This document shows, one piece after another, positions 12,921 to 27,800 of a stretch of 64,000 nucleotides of DNA. This DNA comes from Oreocharis arfaki (lineage: Eukaryota > Chordata > Aves > Passeriformes > Paramythiidae). Location: the NCBI GenBank assembly GCA_013398015.1, contig VZRR01012420.1:582942-646941 (forward strand), given 5' to 3'. The notes below the pieces were generated by a model that was given only the letters and a program-made list of their open reading frames with translations, made no database searches and had not been told where the DNA came from. Within the stretch, counting starts at the first letter, position 1. Each line of letters starts with the position of its first letter. The position numbers and the translations under genes are program-made.

Positions 12921-15900
12921 TTGCTGGAACACTCTCAAAAAGAGTATATACTTTTCCCAAAGTATCCTAACAGTTACCAGCCCATGATTTACAGCAGACA
13001 TACTGTGTCTACAAAACAATTTTAAGAGTCAGGACCATGCTTGTTGATCAGCTATGCCAACTGCTAGAAGGTTCTCAGAGCCAGTTTGCCAAACCCGCCT
13101 GCTGTGCCCCAGAACACCTTGTTCTCCAAAGCATTCCAAAACACTCCGGTATGTATCCTGAGTGCATTCCTGAGGCTCAAAGCCTGTCCCTTACTCCCTG
13201 TGCTTGCAGTGTGTAAATGGAGCTCTAAGATGACCGGCATCAAGCAAACAATCCAAGTCAGGTTCCTCCACACCAGGATGCAGCTGTTTCCTTTTGCAAG
13301 GCACACATAGAATGGTTGGCTCTATATCACTCTAGGTTGGCTGCAGTGAGAAAGGAGCTAGGCAGTCCTAACCATGCTCAGCCATAGTGTTGCAGGGGCC
13401 AGGAGATGGCCTTGTTTTACTTGCTGCAGAATGCACTGCGATGCATGCAAAACACCGCTCGAAATTTCTCCCTGTTTCAGGTTTTTATGTCATTCAAACA
13501 GGAAACTGATTAAAGTGCCCCTCTGTTCTACGCAAAAACAACATTCAGCTATTAGTGATGAAGTCTGAGCCTCCCCACATGCTGCATAACCCCACAGGTG
13601 GACTAATCTTCCTGTCAAAATGCAAATATGAAAGCGCTAAAAAATGTTTTGAATGAACATGGATCTTTTGTAGGTAAAGATACTAGACAAAAATACCCGA
13701 GATGGCAGGTTCTACTTTCTGACAATTGGGCAATTTTACCAGAGGTGTTATTTGCTTTCTGGGAATTTTGGAAAACTTGTATCCCAGGGAACACCGTCCA
13801 GTAAAAAAAGAAAGAGCAGTGAGTATTTGACTGAAGAGACAGTGTGAAAACTGCAACGAGGGAAAGAATTTTTCTTTGTTTTATTTGGTCAGAAGAAGAA
13901 AAAAGCAGATGAAGCTTGTATTCAGTGCAAATATAATGTCAGTAGCAGTAGCCTACAGATTGGCGTCCCGCGTGTGCAGTGTGAATAGTAGTTACTTTCT
14001 ATGTGTTACTTGATGCAATCCAGTTTTTGCTAAACAAAAACCACCTGGACAAGCTGGTTCCTGTCCATTTTCTGTAGGAATTTCATGATTTATAGATATT
14101 GTCTGCATCCCCCTTATGGCCTGTCATAGGATGGGTGTCAGAAAGAACTACATACATGTGTATTTTTCTACATAGAAAAGCAAATTTTCTGTTGAAACAT
14201 TAACAAGGCAAGCTGTGTGTTGCAAGAGAAGCTGATCAGGTGCTATTTTCATGCTTGAAAAATTAATGGTTGGCAAATGAAGCAATTTTCTGCACACGGT
14301 TTGTGTCATATTGTTTAATGAAACTAAGAGAAAAAAAATGGCTCACTTAATGACTCAAAATCTTGAGGAAGTCATGCAGAACTAGATAGAAATCTGGGTA
14401 CTGTGAACTGGAAAATGTAGCCTCTGTAGCTTCAGGAGAAGCAATGACAATCTAGTGTTGGCCTAATTATCTTCACTAATAACTGAATCACTCTCAGCCT
14501 ATGGCTACAGACATGTTATGAGAGGTTTCTGGTGCGATTTCAAAGTTCATGTTAACACCATTCAATTAGCAAATTGTTTCCTCACCCCCTACAGGCCCAT
14601 ATTTAGGTACAGAAGCGTAGATCTGCAGTGTTCCCTTGGGTTTTCTCCCAGCTTCACTTCCAGGGTTTAAGCCCAAGGTGTGTACATAGACAGGCATATT
14701 AAATTAGATATGGTGCATTTGGGGCTTTCTGGAGTGCCAGCTGCACTGCAGGTCCATCTCATGTCAGTCCTGTCAGCTCACACAAACCCAGCCAGCAGCA
14801 TCCTGTTTCAGAGGAAATCCAGTGTTTCCTGGGGATAAGTGTCTGAAGTCAAAGAGAGGGACTGAGGAGAAGCTAAATGAGAAAGGAACCCGAAGAAAGT
14901 GGTGCTGGGGTGGCTCTACAGCTGCCTTTCGAGGAGTGTCCGTGGTGAATTCAGAGTCAATGTTGCCATTAACCTCAGCTGTACGTTTGTGGTTGTGCTG
15001 CCTGGCTTCTTTCGTGCTGACTGCAGTGACAGGCTGCTGAGCTGCTCCTGCCTGTCAAAGCACTTCAACTCAGAGCTCAGAAAGCTTTTAGTCCATGATG
15101 GGAGCAATGCCCATGCCCAAGGTTCCTTGTCACCACTGCGGTCACTCTTGGGAGCAGGGGTGTCCTTTTACCAGGCTGCAGAGGGTGGAAGGAGAAGTGG
15201 AGAGTGGCCAAGCTCAACTAGATGGCATGGGAGCAGGGCTTGGCAGCAAGGAAGGGAAAGCTGAAACAGGCAGGCAGGAAGCAAAGTCTAGAAGCTCAAA
15301 ATGCAGTTAAAACATCAGCCTGGAATTATTTCCTACCTCACAAATATTTGAAATTGCTTCCCATGAGGGCAGATATGAGATATCTTGTGTTGTTTCTGAT
15401 GAGAGAGGAACTCTGTTCCTGGTTGAATAAACTGTTTGCTTAGAGAGAGAGAGAAAAGAGACTTTTAACTCCAAAGCTGTAATTAAATGTGCAGCAATTC
15501 TGAGAGTATTCACACTGGTAAATGTTATTGACATTTCATTTCTGCTTTTTCCAGCGGAAACAAATTATTAATACCCTATTGTTGCAATAATGAGCTCTTG
15601 ATAGACACAGAATTTATTTTTTCTTGTATTGCTTTAGCTGTGAATAAGTTCTCACAAGTAACAGAGATAATTTTGTTTTAGCATCACTACAGCAATTACA
15701 GGCTTTCTTCCTCCTTTGCTTTAAGGTTAGTTGTTTGGGTTTTTTAAAATTTTCTACATACAGATAATTTAAACATTTACTACAGGACTCTAGAAATCTG
15801 GATAACTACTAAATATACTGCTCAGCTACTCTCCAGTTTATCGCTGATTAAATGTCCTTAGGATGCACTGGGACAATTAAAATAATTGATGGGTTTTTAA

Positions 15901-18900
15901 AAAGAGCTGAGTCAAAAATACTTTTTGTGCCAGAACATGCCTCATTGTGGAGCTAGAAAATGAAAGGAAATAAGTGTGATAATATTTTGTCATAGAAGAA
16001 TATAGAAAATAAAAATGTCTCAGATAAAAGATAGAAAATTCAGAAGTTTAATCTAGGCAGCACGAATCATACCAGTACTGAAATGGCGCTTTTTTTGTTG
16101 TTTTGAAAATTATTTCATTTTATGGACAAGCATGACTTGTAGGAAGAATTAATGTCTCTTATTACATGGGATGATGCAGGTGGAAAAAAAAAATAGCCTC
16201 ATAGGCATGCAGTCCTTCCTTTTCTTATAAAAATTTGAACATAGTGAAGGAAATGTTATGTCAAAATCCAAACAGGTTGTTTCCATTTTTTTGGAAACAA
16301 GACATTCAAAATCAGCTGGATTCTCCTTTAGCTCCATGACCTTCATTGCTGTTTTGGAATGGAAATAAGTTTTACCTGGAAATAAAGGGTTTTCAGTTTC
16401 AGCCATCCCAGCACATTAGGGATGAAAAAATTCCAGACACCAGATTTGGATCAAAATGGAGCCCTCTGCCTGGCCACCGACCTGTCTGCCAGCAGAGCAG
16501 CCTCCTCATGCTTTGATCCATTGATTAGGATGTCGGCAACCATGGTCCAGTGACTAAGCTGAAGTACAGCCCAAGAGTTCTGTTAACACAGTGGCTGTGC
16601 CCCTCTGGGGGCTGATGGACAGCGTGACACGTGTGCCTTGGCACAACACACACCCTGACACCTTCCCAGCTCAGTCACATCACTGCCTCCTTCGTCCTGC
16701 CCTGGAGCAGGGCTCTCCTCGGCTGCTTGGGAGTGTTTGCACTTCCCTGTGAACACAGTCCCTCAATATTTATCTACACAGTCAGAAATAAAGGCAAACA
16801 AATAAAAAAGAGGCTGGGACTGTTTCCATCTGCTCTGCCCCAGAGCGCTGAGCATCCTGCACACGGAACAGCTGAGACATGCTGCTCCTGCTCCTCTCTG
16901 CTGGGAGCAGCCTGCCTTGCAGGGCTTCAAGCTGTTTTAGGAGCTGGTACCCACACCACACAGAAATACGAAGTCCTTTGGGCCTAATTTACCACCATGT
17001 CTGGCCTTGAAGAAAAGTGGGATGTGGAGATTTTTGCACAAGGCAGTGCACTGCTTTCTTTTATGGTTTTCTCTATTGTGTGCAGGTTGATTTGAGGCAT
17101 TTCTGGAACATAGAAATCCCAAGAAGGAACTTATTGCTCATTTGCACTATCTCTAATTAACAACCTCCTTAAAGAAAAAAAAAAAGAAGAAAAGAAGCTT
17201 GGGATCTTTATTTCTCTGTGCACTGGAGGTTTGTTGGACACACGTAGACATCACTGCTTGGCTACTTCAAAGCTGCATTTATTGAATTGACTCTTATTTC
17301 CTCTCTAGGAAATAGTTCCAGGCTCCTTTAGGGCAATCTTGGGAATAGCTGGGTATAGAAGAGCAGTTAGAGCACCTTGCAAAGTGACTTGCTTACTGTG
17401 CTGCCCTGCCATGACCACTCCCCAGACTGATCTTCCTGTCTTTCCAGGTGCTTGTCCCTTGCTCTCCTGATGCCATGGGAAGCAAGAAATGACAGCACAA
17501 ATTTGCTCTGCCTTGAAACCCTTAGTGTTGAAGGCAAATTGAAACCATCTTTGTTCCATGATGTCTTGGCTCCTTTGGATGGGCCATCTCTTATTTACTG
17601 CGTTTCTTCCCGTGTGCTTTGAAAGTTTCCCCAAGATATGCCAGAATATATCAGAAATAACTACTACTTTTAAAGGGATGTGTATTTTGGATAAGAGCAA
17701 CACAATGTTCAAACTGTATCCCACAGCTCTCCCCAAGAAGCAGATGACAAAATATCGAGTGCAGAATGCAGCATGAAAGCACTGCCAGTACTCTGTTCCC
17801 ATGGGTCTGGTGGACCTCCTAACCAGCAAGGAAAATTGCTGAGAGTGAGGTTTTGGTCGCTAAGCCTGTCTTGGGGGTGGTGGAGGTATCTGTAGACACA
17901 ACTGTGTAAAGTACTCCATCATGCAGAGGTGCTATTACATTTGCCTGGAGTCTGCAGTGTTATTTACATCTAAAATCTCAACTGCAAATTATTTCTGGCT
18001 GCCCTCTCTGCTTCAGGGGAACACATGGATGCCCTTCCTTACCCAGGTTATTAAATCGTAGTCAAGGAGTGGGCACCTGCAAATGTGTTTGGCTCCCATT
18101 TTGAGGGCTACGTGGTCCATGATGTGTTAAGACGAGCCCCCAGCCACAGGGAATGCAGCAGGTATTATTTGACCAACCTAGGGGCTTAGAAAGGGAAGAA
18201 AGCAGCACTGATGGGGAAAAGGGAGGAGGAGAGACACAGAGAAGACACAGACTATTTCTGTGTAGAAGAGATAGGGACTGTGCTTGAAGAAAAAGCAGGT
18301 GCATAAAAGAAAGGAATTTACAGCACAGTTTTGATGAATTGAAGACATAATGGTCCCTTCAGGGAGGTACACTTGAGACCCTCCTCTTAGTCTGTCATAT
18401 GGTGATAGTGTGAAGGAAGACAGATGTTACAAATTTGGATGCTAATATTTCTACTGGTGTGTGGAAATATGCAGCTTCTTGTTCTCTGAGACGACTGGTG
18501 AGGATAGCAGGCAGCAGGCTTTCCTGGAGCAGACCCACCACACTCATGAGCAGAGCCAGAAAATTTCTCTATTCCCAGTCCAAGCTTCAAATCAGGAGAC
18601 AGTAGAGAGAACATAGGTGCATGATATCCTCTCATCCATAACACATCAGAAATTTCAGTGAGTAACCTAAGGTGCCTGATATGTGATAGAGAGAAAAATA
18701 GTGTAGATTATGCTTCACCGTAAAAAACCCACACATTTAATACGTTGGTTCTGTTTACTTAAAAAGAATAAAACCTCAGGGGTAATGGGGACTGCCTGCC
18801 TGTACAGAGTATTTTGTGCCTAATTAATTTTATGTATGGACATGAGCTGCTTTATCTGCTAGATTAGGTATCAGTTCTGATGTAACATTTCTTGCTTGTA

Positions 18901-21249
18901 GTTTGGGGCACAGGGCACCATTTTATTAGCCATTTTAGATTGCTGTTTCATTTTTTTATACTTCAATAAAACTTCTGGCATAGTTGCTTTTTCCCTTCTC
19001 TCACAGTCAAACAAACAATAAAAAGTTTTCAAACAAAAACTCTGGGGGTTTTACTGAGCTCCCAAAGATGAACAAAAGCGATGAGCACAGTCAGACCTGT
19101 CATAGAAGTTGTTTTGTTTCAATGATCACTCCACCAGATAGAATTCTTGCTGCATGACAAACTCAAAAGCAGCATCTCCCAGAGACTGTCTCTGACTCCT
19201 CCAAGAAGTACCCTAGGAGAGGTGGAACAAGATGAATGGTTTGTACCTTGCCCCTAAAGAGATGATTACTTGGATGGGACCACAGAAGGCACTACCAGAC
19301 AAAAATCTTCCTTCCTGTAGCTGTCCTACAATCTCTCTGCCAATACCCTTGCGAGGACAGGCCAAACCCTGTCACTCACTGAAAGAACTGAATAGCTCAA
19401 TAACAGCTTTTATTTAAACTCCAATACGTGGAAAAAAAAGTGCATAAGGAAAACTTGATGTTCAGCATCACACAGAGTGGGAGCAGAAAAGTTCAAAAGG
19501 TCTGAGACCAGTGGGAGGCCAGAGGAGGCACTCCTTGCATCCAAGCTCAGCAAATCCTCTCAGAGATGCACTCAAAACACTGTAGAAACTGATCAAGGAA
19601 TGAGCTTTGACATCAGTAGAGCTTAAGGGCTTGGACTGAAACTGAGCTTCAAATGCTCATCTCTGAATTGGGGACGATGGGGTAGCTCAGGAAGCAATAT
19701 GAGCTTGAATTTGATATATGATATGATATAGAGTTAACCTAAGAAAACCAGAAGAGCAGCAGAACTCCCACTGTATACAAATTACTGGCTCTATATATGC
19801 CAAAGTATGACCTCCAGCTAGGATATAATAACCAGCTTTCATGAACAGCACTCATTATATTGTGTCCATTATAAAAGTGCAGCTACATGACAGTGCCATA
19901 GGCTATAATGTTCTCACTTAGAAGAATTTCAATTTTCTTCCAAGACACAATGTCTCCCTTTTGCAGGCTTATTTTGTGCATCCTGTGTTCATTTTTATTT
20001 TACAGGGTGGGATGTGGGGTATTTTTCTGGGTTTTTTTCTCCTAAAGCAAGAAAGGAACTGCACACAAAAAAATCTATCTTGATTTGGGAGGCACAGCAA
20101 GTCAAGGATTCAGCCAGTGTAAATCAGCATGATGAACACCAGCTGAGGACTTTTGCCACACAACCATAAATCTGCTGGATCAAAGTGTTTGTCAATGACC
20201 AAAAATATCTCACAGAAATGGCCTGGCTGGCCCTCTGTTGACACAACAGAAGATATTGCTAAATCAACAAGAAAACTTGGATTTGTTGTGTGATGACTTA
20301 AAAGAGGTTTTCTCAGTTATATGCTCAACTCTTCTTCCTGAGCACTAGGTGTGAGGTAACTCAAGGAGCACAAGGATCTGGCTAAGGAGTGGGAGAAACA
20401 CCTGTGGGATAGTGGATAAAATACTGAATGGCATAGGCAGGCCCAGGCAGTCTGGCAGAATTTATCAGCTGTGAGTTACTGCATTTCACCTGCTCCAATA
20501 TGGCCAGGAAGCCACAAAGACACCTCCACATGCTGCTAGGCCTGTCTTAAGAGAACCTACACATCTCTACCATATAGAAAAGCCCTCCTCAGCATACTTT
20601 ACTCAATGGTGTGGAGTTAGAGATAAGGGGGAGCAGGTTGCCTCTTATCTAATCCTGCAATACCTAGAAACCACTGGGAAGAACAGCACCTAGTTACATC
20701 TTTTTTATCCATAAAGGAAGTGGAAAGCAACAAACCTCAACAGTTTTGGTGTTTCCACAAAGACCTGAGACCTGACAGTCACTTTTCCCTAGAGAGACTC
20801 CAGTCTGGGTGAGTTCAGGCCTATGTTTTCACAGAGGCATGGGGAAATGCTTGGGAAAGTCACACAGGAATCTGCACCCAGAGAGACAGGACAAGCAGGT
20901 TTCCACTCCAGGTGCAGTAGCTGTTATCTTTCAGCCCAGGCAGATACATTCTGTGATACATCACGCACTGAAGGCAAAGAGCACTCCTGAGGACTCTCTA
21001 TAGGATACTAAGGTTTTCCGCACAGCCAGGAAATACTGTCCAAGGCTGCCTTGAGGGCACATTCCTGCAAAACCCAAGGCAGAGTTCACACCAGTCCCTG
21101 TCTTTAATGTCACAGTAGGGAACAAGTATCCATCAAAGCCTTGACAGGGATGGTGGCTGGGTTAAATCTGAGGAACAGACCGACTTCTCCAGACTAGCTC
21201 AGCCTAGAGGCACCTGCAGCCCCTGCTCAACCTGGCTTCTCTGGGGGGC
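12921..21249. other. Unique non-coding sequence, no gene seen
   Basis: About 8.3 kb without a recognised gene or interspersed repeat. The longest frames are 174 codons (17305-17829, minus) and 121 codons (14899-15264, plus). Neither contains a domain or motif I recognise, and both are overlapped by competing frames. A short A/G-rich run lies near 17170-17200. A block at 16440-16980 is somewhat richer in G+C than its surroundings but is not a CpG island. A TATGATA-type run occurs near 19712-19728. A possible relic of an ancient repeat is at 20113-20155. Confidence 0.5.
20113..20155. repeat. Possible fragment of an ancient amniote palindromic repeat
   Basis: The sequence has a GTGTAAATCAGCAT part followed by AACACCAGCTGAGGA. 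These resemble the two outer arms of an old, widely dispersed reptile/bird repeat in which TGTAAATCAG... is mirrored by ...CACCAGCTGAGGATCTG. The centre appears to be deleted. The match is short and from memory. Confidence 0.25.
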
Positions 21250-21861
21250 TGTACTGAGTCTGTCTGGGCTGGAGTTAACTCTCCCCGCAGCAGCCCTGCT
21301 AGTGCTGTGCTCTGTGTTTGTAGCTGGCACAGAACTGATAACACACCAGTGTTTTGGCTGTTGCTGAGCAGTGTTCCCAGAGCATCAAATCTTTCTTTCA
21401 ATTCCTCCCTCAAAGACAATAGGCTGGGTGTGGACAAGACCCTGGGCAGGGACACGGCCAGGACAGCTGACCAAGATGACCAAAAGGATGTCCCATACCA
21501 TAGGATGTCATGTTCAACAATAAAATCTGATAGAAAGGGGCAGGCCAGGGCATATGCTATTAAGGTGTTTGTGTTCCAAAGCAACCATTACACACACTCA
21601 GATCTACTTCCCAGAATTAGCTGAACATCACCTGCTGGTGGGAAGTAGTGAATAATTTTATTTTTTTCCTAATGTCCTTTTCTTCCATACATTTTTTAGG
21701 ATTTTGTTTTGTTTGTTTTGCCTTTGTTTTCTTTCATTACACTGCCTTACTCTTGACCAATGAGTCTTTCAGCCTATTTTCTCACCCTGTCCTGCTGAAG
21801 AGAGGGACTGAGAGAGGAACTGGGTGGGCACCTGACAGACAGCCAAGAGCAACCCACCACA
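21250..21861 (-). mobile_element. ERVL-type solo LTR, minus strand
   Basis: Read on the minus strand the element starts TGTGGTGGGTTGCTCTTGGC at 21861 and ends ...GACTCAGTACA at 21250, so both termini (TGT...ACA) are visible. Inside are family landmarks: CAGGTGCCCACCCAG, a CATCCTATGGTATGGGACATCC-like block, and GGTCAGCTGTCCTGGCCGTGTCCC-like sequence. The A-rich stretch near the 5' part appears on the plus strand as a T-rich run (about 21655-21740). No internal retroviral sequence is attached, so this is a solo LTR. No clear target-site duplication is seen (GGGGC against CAGAA), which suggests age. Frames of 126 and 105 codons inside are chance. Confidence 0.82.
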
Positions 21862-24800
21862 CAGAACATGGTGTCATTCAATGGTGCCAAATCTACACAT
21901 GAACAAAAGGCTGTAAAAAGTGAGATGGCCAGTGGTAAATGAACCCAGCAAAGAATAAAAAAATCATGACACAGGAAGAAGCGGGACTAGGCAAGGTAGA
22001 ATCACCTCTAAGTCATCAGTAGTAAAGCCATTAATGGAGAATTTGTGGTTTCCTGGGTCATTGCTGATTGAGGTGTTGCAAACAGGCACATTAATAGAGA
22101 CATCACGTTGTCTGCTCCTCCCTTCTCTGCCTGCTTGGTGGTCCCACTGGCCTCCCTCTGCCTGGCTCGTAGGACACAGTCCCAGATCAGATTTCTCTGT
22201 TCTGTCCCCATGCTAGTGGCCCTTGCCAAAGTATCCCAGCAACAGCCATACAAACTTCGGGGAGTGATGGGAAGACCAGAGAAATTATCTCACACTTCCT
22301 GAGGAATGCCAGTCCTCTCTTTCAGTCCCAGTTTCCAGCTAACCACTTTTTTGCTGGTCTCTATCTTTATTTAAAGCCCACTGTTTCCAATGCAATTCGT
22401 TTTTTCTGATCAGGCTCTCTGTGTGTCTGTGTGACTTGTACTAACAACCTCTGAACCGGCTGGCCAAAAATATTGATAGACGTCCGAGCTGTGGAGTTCT
22501 AACACTTTATGAAAACTCTGTCAGTCCTTAGAGTGAGAAAATCTGGCATGAGGCTAACCTTAATAAGTAAATGCTTCAAAAAGCTTTGTTAGGGCACTGC
22601 TGGGTTTTCGTTTCATTCAAGTCGTTTCCTTCTTTGCAGCACATTTGGATAGGGGTTTTTTTTCCCCATTGAGCTAAGAACTTGCTTGTGTAAGTAACCC
22701 TGTGAAAACATCAGGAAACTTTCATGATGGTAACCTTGCAGAGGAAGGATACCCCAAAGATACCCCAAAGAATCTCCATACTCTCTACACGTGATGCCAG
22801 AGAGGCAGAGTTTTGTATTATCATTTTGGCTGGTTTACTCACTCTCCTTTGTTTAGGAGCATTTTATTTACAGACTAGGTGAGACAGCAGACCTTTAGCA
22901 CGTGCCATTAGGACCCATGGCTGATTCATGACACACGGTGAAATTAAAAACTGTTGCCAGAGTTCCTGAGCTCTACCTCCCCTACATTTCCCACAATGGT
23001 TGTTACAGCAGTGCCTGCCCTAGTAAAAGAACAGCAGTAGGGGATTCACTAATAAGTTCAAGTCCCCAGGAAAGGTGTGGGAGGATGTGCTGGCTGCAGG
23101 TACCTCCTGTCTCCAGGGGGAAACATACCAAATATATTTTAGAAAAGGTCTTTCCGAGCATTAATTAGAGCAACACTGAGTCACCCACCTCATTGCACTG
23201 CTGATAGAGATCAGCAAATACTTCCTCCACAAGATTTTGACATCTTCCAGGGGCTGCAGGTAAGAGCACAAAGAGACATATACATACCCCTTCTTTTTCT
23301 GAGAACTTGTGTGAACTGTTTTCTGATGGATCTAGATGTTTGCTAGCAGCTTCTGCAGGATTAAAGAGGGAGGCTGGATCCTCTTCCCTGTATCCAGAAC
23401 AGATGCTTGGCAGTTGTAAGCTTGATACTCTCCCCACCTGGCCTGATGGCACAGGGATCCGAGTGTGGTGGGATGTCTAATTGGTAATGCCCAGTTCCTG
23501 CAGATTGTTTCAAGACAGTGGCAGGAGGAAAAAGAAGGAGGAGAAAAAAAAGGCCAGCAACAACAAACCCTCAGCACTCTTTACTCAATAGTGTTTCTCT
23601 ATTTTTAAATCCTAGGAGAGGTGAAATGGCAGTTCTGTGTCTCAGAGACACAGTTCAAGAGTCTCAGGTCTTACCGGATAAATGAACCCCACTAAACCTT
23701 CCAGACCAGCCAGGGGGTGAGAATGCTGCTTCCTCACATCTCCTCTGGCTGCTGGAAGGGGACAAAGGAAGGAAATTCACTGCCCCTTCTTTAATCCTGG
23801 TCTTTCTGCAGTTCCCTTAGCTGAAATGTTCATGACAGATTTGATGTCCTCTTTGACTGCTGGGAGATTGTAAAACAGCTTTTCCTGCTGAAACATCAAA
23901 CTGTCTTGAAAAATTGATGTTTTTCAATGGAAAAAAAAATCATTTGACCATGTCCATTAGAAGCTTTTTAAACAACTCTACCAAAAAAGAAGCTGGAGTT
24001 GGTGATTTCATTTCTTATACATTTTAAAATGAAATTTCCGTCATCTTAACTTATAGAATGATATGCTATTATGCAGAAACTGAGGACCACTCCATAGCTC
24101 ATTTAAGATTCATTTTAGTATTTTAGGAATCATGAAGTTAAGTAAAAAAAGAGTATTTTCATAAATGGGCACTAATGTGCATTTGAGTCTTGTATGGCAG
24201 CACTCATATGTGTGTGCCCCACCCTTTTTTCCTTCTTATAAGTCAAAGCACAAGCTAGACAGCCTAACTAACATTTCAGAGCATCACAAAACTCCCTTTG
24301 GCAGACAACTTATTCACACTGGAAAAAAAGTGCTTTGCCAGGTTCAAAAATTAATTAAAAATGCCTAGTGTGACTCCAGAAACCACATACTGAATCCCTG
24401 TGATACATTTTTAATGAAAAAATACTCCTGAAATTCATTAAATGCTATAGATTTATACCTTCCAAATAATTCAAAGCAACATCTCCAGAACTACCGATGA
24501 TCTAATCTCCCAAACTGAAAATGATGTGAAATAAGGCATTTGACATTCAGTAAATACTCCCAGATACTGTTTAAAAAAAAAAGGGGGGGGATTAAAAAAT
24601 ACTGGTAATTAGGAGGACTGGAGGGGAATATGTCATTTGATATAAATCAGAAATGACAGTTCACAAATAATTCAGTGCTTCCATTATTACACTTTAAGGG
24701 TTTTGTAGGACGTACGGTGTTGCTTCCAAATAGCTTCACCTCAAATGCAGCTATTTGGGATAGCAGCTGTGGAGTTTCTGTAATGATTTGGTACAGGATG

Positions 24801-27800
24801 ACAGCAGCTATTTAGAAGCAATAAAAGATCTGTGAAGTGACTTGTGCTCCAAATTGACTGTATTTTTTGATGGGTGTCTTGAGACACCTTGGAGGGACCT
24901 GGGTTTTAAGGATTCACCACGCTCAGCACTCCCTCAAGTGTGTCTGATACAAGAAATTGTGTACCCAGAATTACTAATGAAGCTTTGAAGATTTGGGATA
25001 GAAATGTGCATATTAATCCTTAAAAGTGCTCCTTTTTTAAGTCTACCATCTCTGCCTTCTCTTAGAAAAACATCCATTTCTCTCCCTGAAAATCATATCA
25101 TGTTTTTTTCATCATTCATGTTCTCTGAAAAAGTAAATTAAGCACTTAGATCCCAGTGTCACTGAGGGGTTAGATGTGTCTTTTAAGGCACCCTTTCAAA
25201 ACTTGCATCCGGGTTTAGTTTGGGCAAGCAGGGAAGCAATGAACATCTACAAGAATGAATAGCCCCACTGAACTCCAGGAGGATTCCTTCCATGAAATCC
25301 TGCTGCCCAGCACATGGAAAGGATGCATAAATGAGATTTTACCACAGGGGAAGACACATATTTATAAAATGTGGCCAAGATGCCAATATTTGGGAGTTAC
25401 ATGCTGGCTGTGGATGACTTACTGGCATCACACTCAGTACAGTAATGGTCTCTGGTTGAACAGCGTTTTGCAGCACGTCTCAAGGTTGTACCTACACATT
25501 TCTGGGCAAAGCAGGGCAATAAGAAGGGCCTGGAACATATTGGTTCCTTAGACACATATAGTGCAACAAACTGCCCTATTTTTGCTGCCCACGCACTTTT
25601 ATCCATCAGTCTTACACTCCAGCTAAAAACTGACAATCTAGTAAAAAATCCATGATTCTTGGGAATATTTTTCTACATATATGGTGTTCCTTTTCCTTTC
25701 ATGTATATTCTTCTTCTCTTTAAAATATGAATAATATCCAATTGAAGCCATATCTTAAAGATAACTTCATGCTTATCATTGCTATTGCTAAGGAAGTCCA
25801 GGGTTGGAAGCGATTTTAAGTTCTCCTGTATAAAAGATGACCCATCTGGCATTTAATCTAAAACCAAAATTTTTATGAGCCATTATGAGTCAGAGGAGTG
25901 AGAAAGAGGGAAACAGATACATATCCATTCTGGCTTGTAGCATGTAAGCATGGGTTGCAGTCAGGCTGGTGGAACACCCTGACCTCACCAATGCAAGTCT
26001 GGCTACAGAATTTAACCCACGAAATGGTTAAGCCAAAAATGAAGAAGAAAAGAGAAGACGATTAAAAAAAAAAAAAAAAGAAGGATGACAAAAGGAAAAA
26101 AAAAGAAGAAGAAGAAAAACCCTAAACACTTCCCTTCTCAGAAGTGGGGGGACAGGAAACTGCTGGGTAAAATTTCACTTTCACTGTAGCAGATGCAGCC
26201 TTGCTGAAGATAGTGAAGACAGAGAAACTGTGCACAGTGTGCATGAAGAGAAACATGTGCCACTTAGTTGGTGCAGTGTAAATCAAGGCATAAGGGAGAA
26301 ACAAGTGAAAGCGAGAGAAGAAAATAGAAATACCATTCCCATATCTCTTGAAGTAACAATTTTTAAAATTTCTTTTGAATAACAACTTTAAAAAAATCAC
26401 CTTAAATCTTCCAAAATGAGGCAAAAGGGCAAGACAAAGCTTTTTCTGCAAAGAGATTAAAGAACCATCTCCAAGAAGGCAGAGCTGTTGTTTCTGGCCT
26501 CCCACGGAGTGTGAAGCAACTTCTCAGCACTGGTAGGGCACGAGCAAAGCCCAACCCACCAGGTCTAAGAATCTGTCCCTGTTCCCACGGAGGATCTGGA
26601 CGACCTCCCCTCCAACCTCACAATAAATCCCAGGCAGAGTTGAGCCTGCCCCCAAGGCAAGCAGTGGGCATAAAAACTCCAAAGATCTCAGCTGGCTCTG
26701 CTGTGTGTTTATGCCAGCTGGAGATCATTTCTCCATAGCTCATAAAGAAGCTTCCTGATCCAGCAATATTCAAGTTTTTAACTTCTTGAAATCCCCCTCC
26801 TCCAGTTGAAATATGGCATTTTAAAAACCATTTCCTTTATCCGGAGACCTCTGTGGGTTTTGAAAACACGCCATGGGTTTAAAATATTTCTTTTAATGGT
26901 TCTTCATTTTTTACTGAAACAAAAGTCAATTTTCACAAAACCACAAATGTCTGTAGTCACTCGGGCTTACTAATACTTTCCACATATATCTCAGACAGTA
27001 GTTAAAAGAAAGGAATTTGTTTTAAATCCTGGCACCTGAAAACAGCTGCTGAGATTTTTCAATATTTTTCATGAATCACTTGGGAAAAAGAGATTGGATA
27101 CTCTTTTGGAATATTTCTTAGAGGTTCCGTCAGCCTACCAAGTGATAACAGATTAATAATTGTGGAAAATTCAGTGCAAATTGACACCTAGACAAAATTT
27201 AATCAGCCCAGAAAGTCACCTCCTAGAGTCAGGTATTAACTGAATGCATTGTTTATGCTACCTGAGCAGGAAAATGAATGAGTGCTCGTTGCTTCGCTGA
27301 TAAACAAATGTAGTTTCTGGGATGAAAAAGCAAAAACCTCCACGTGGAATGGGGTGGGCTGTGCAACAAAGAATGCTGGCACAGCCTGGCCCCACTGAGC
27401 AGGTGGGAAGACAGTGAGCATCAGCCCAAGCACTGAGAGAGGTGTGGTGATGGCAGAGGACACTCACACAAAGGTTTTTACTTGAGAGCCCATGCTGAAG
27501 CCCACATGGCTTCTCCTTCACCCCAGCTGCCTCAGGGAGCAGGGAAATGCACTTCCCAAGAAAAGCAGGAGGACTCGATGCAAGTAATTGACTCTGGGCT
27601 GTAAATTCTGTGAATCCTGCACTGCTCTGTTGCTTCAGCTTGAGCATTAGCTTAGAAATTCAAGTGGTTTATGGCAGTTTCCTGCACAAGGCAGGACCGG
27701 GGTCTGAGAAGCCCCTCTTGAAGGAAGCTGGGCTGAATGCAAACCTGCTGGAGGGGCTGATTTGTTCAGAGCAGATGTTCATAATGCTGTCTCACAGCAT

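Noticed and set aside
17305..17829. 174-codon open frame on the minus strand
   Set aside because: It has no recognisable domain, an unremarkable amino-acid pattern, overlapping frames on the other strand and no splice or promoter context. A frame of this length is expected by chance in 64 kb.
22652..22667. GGGG-T8-CCCC inverted repeat
   Set aside because: Arms of four bases around a T run are low-complexity chance.
24873..24888. Perfect palindrome GGTGTC-TTGA-GACACC
   Set aside because: Arms of only six bases are expected many times by chance in 64 kb, and there is no terminator or operator context in vertebrate DNA.
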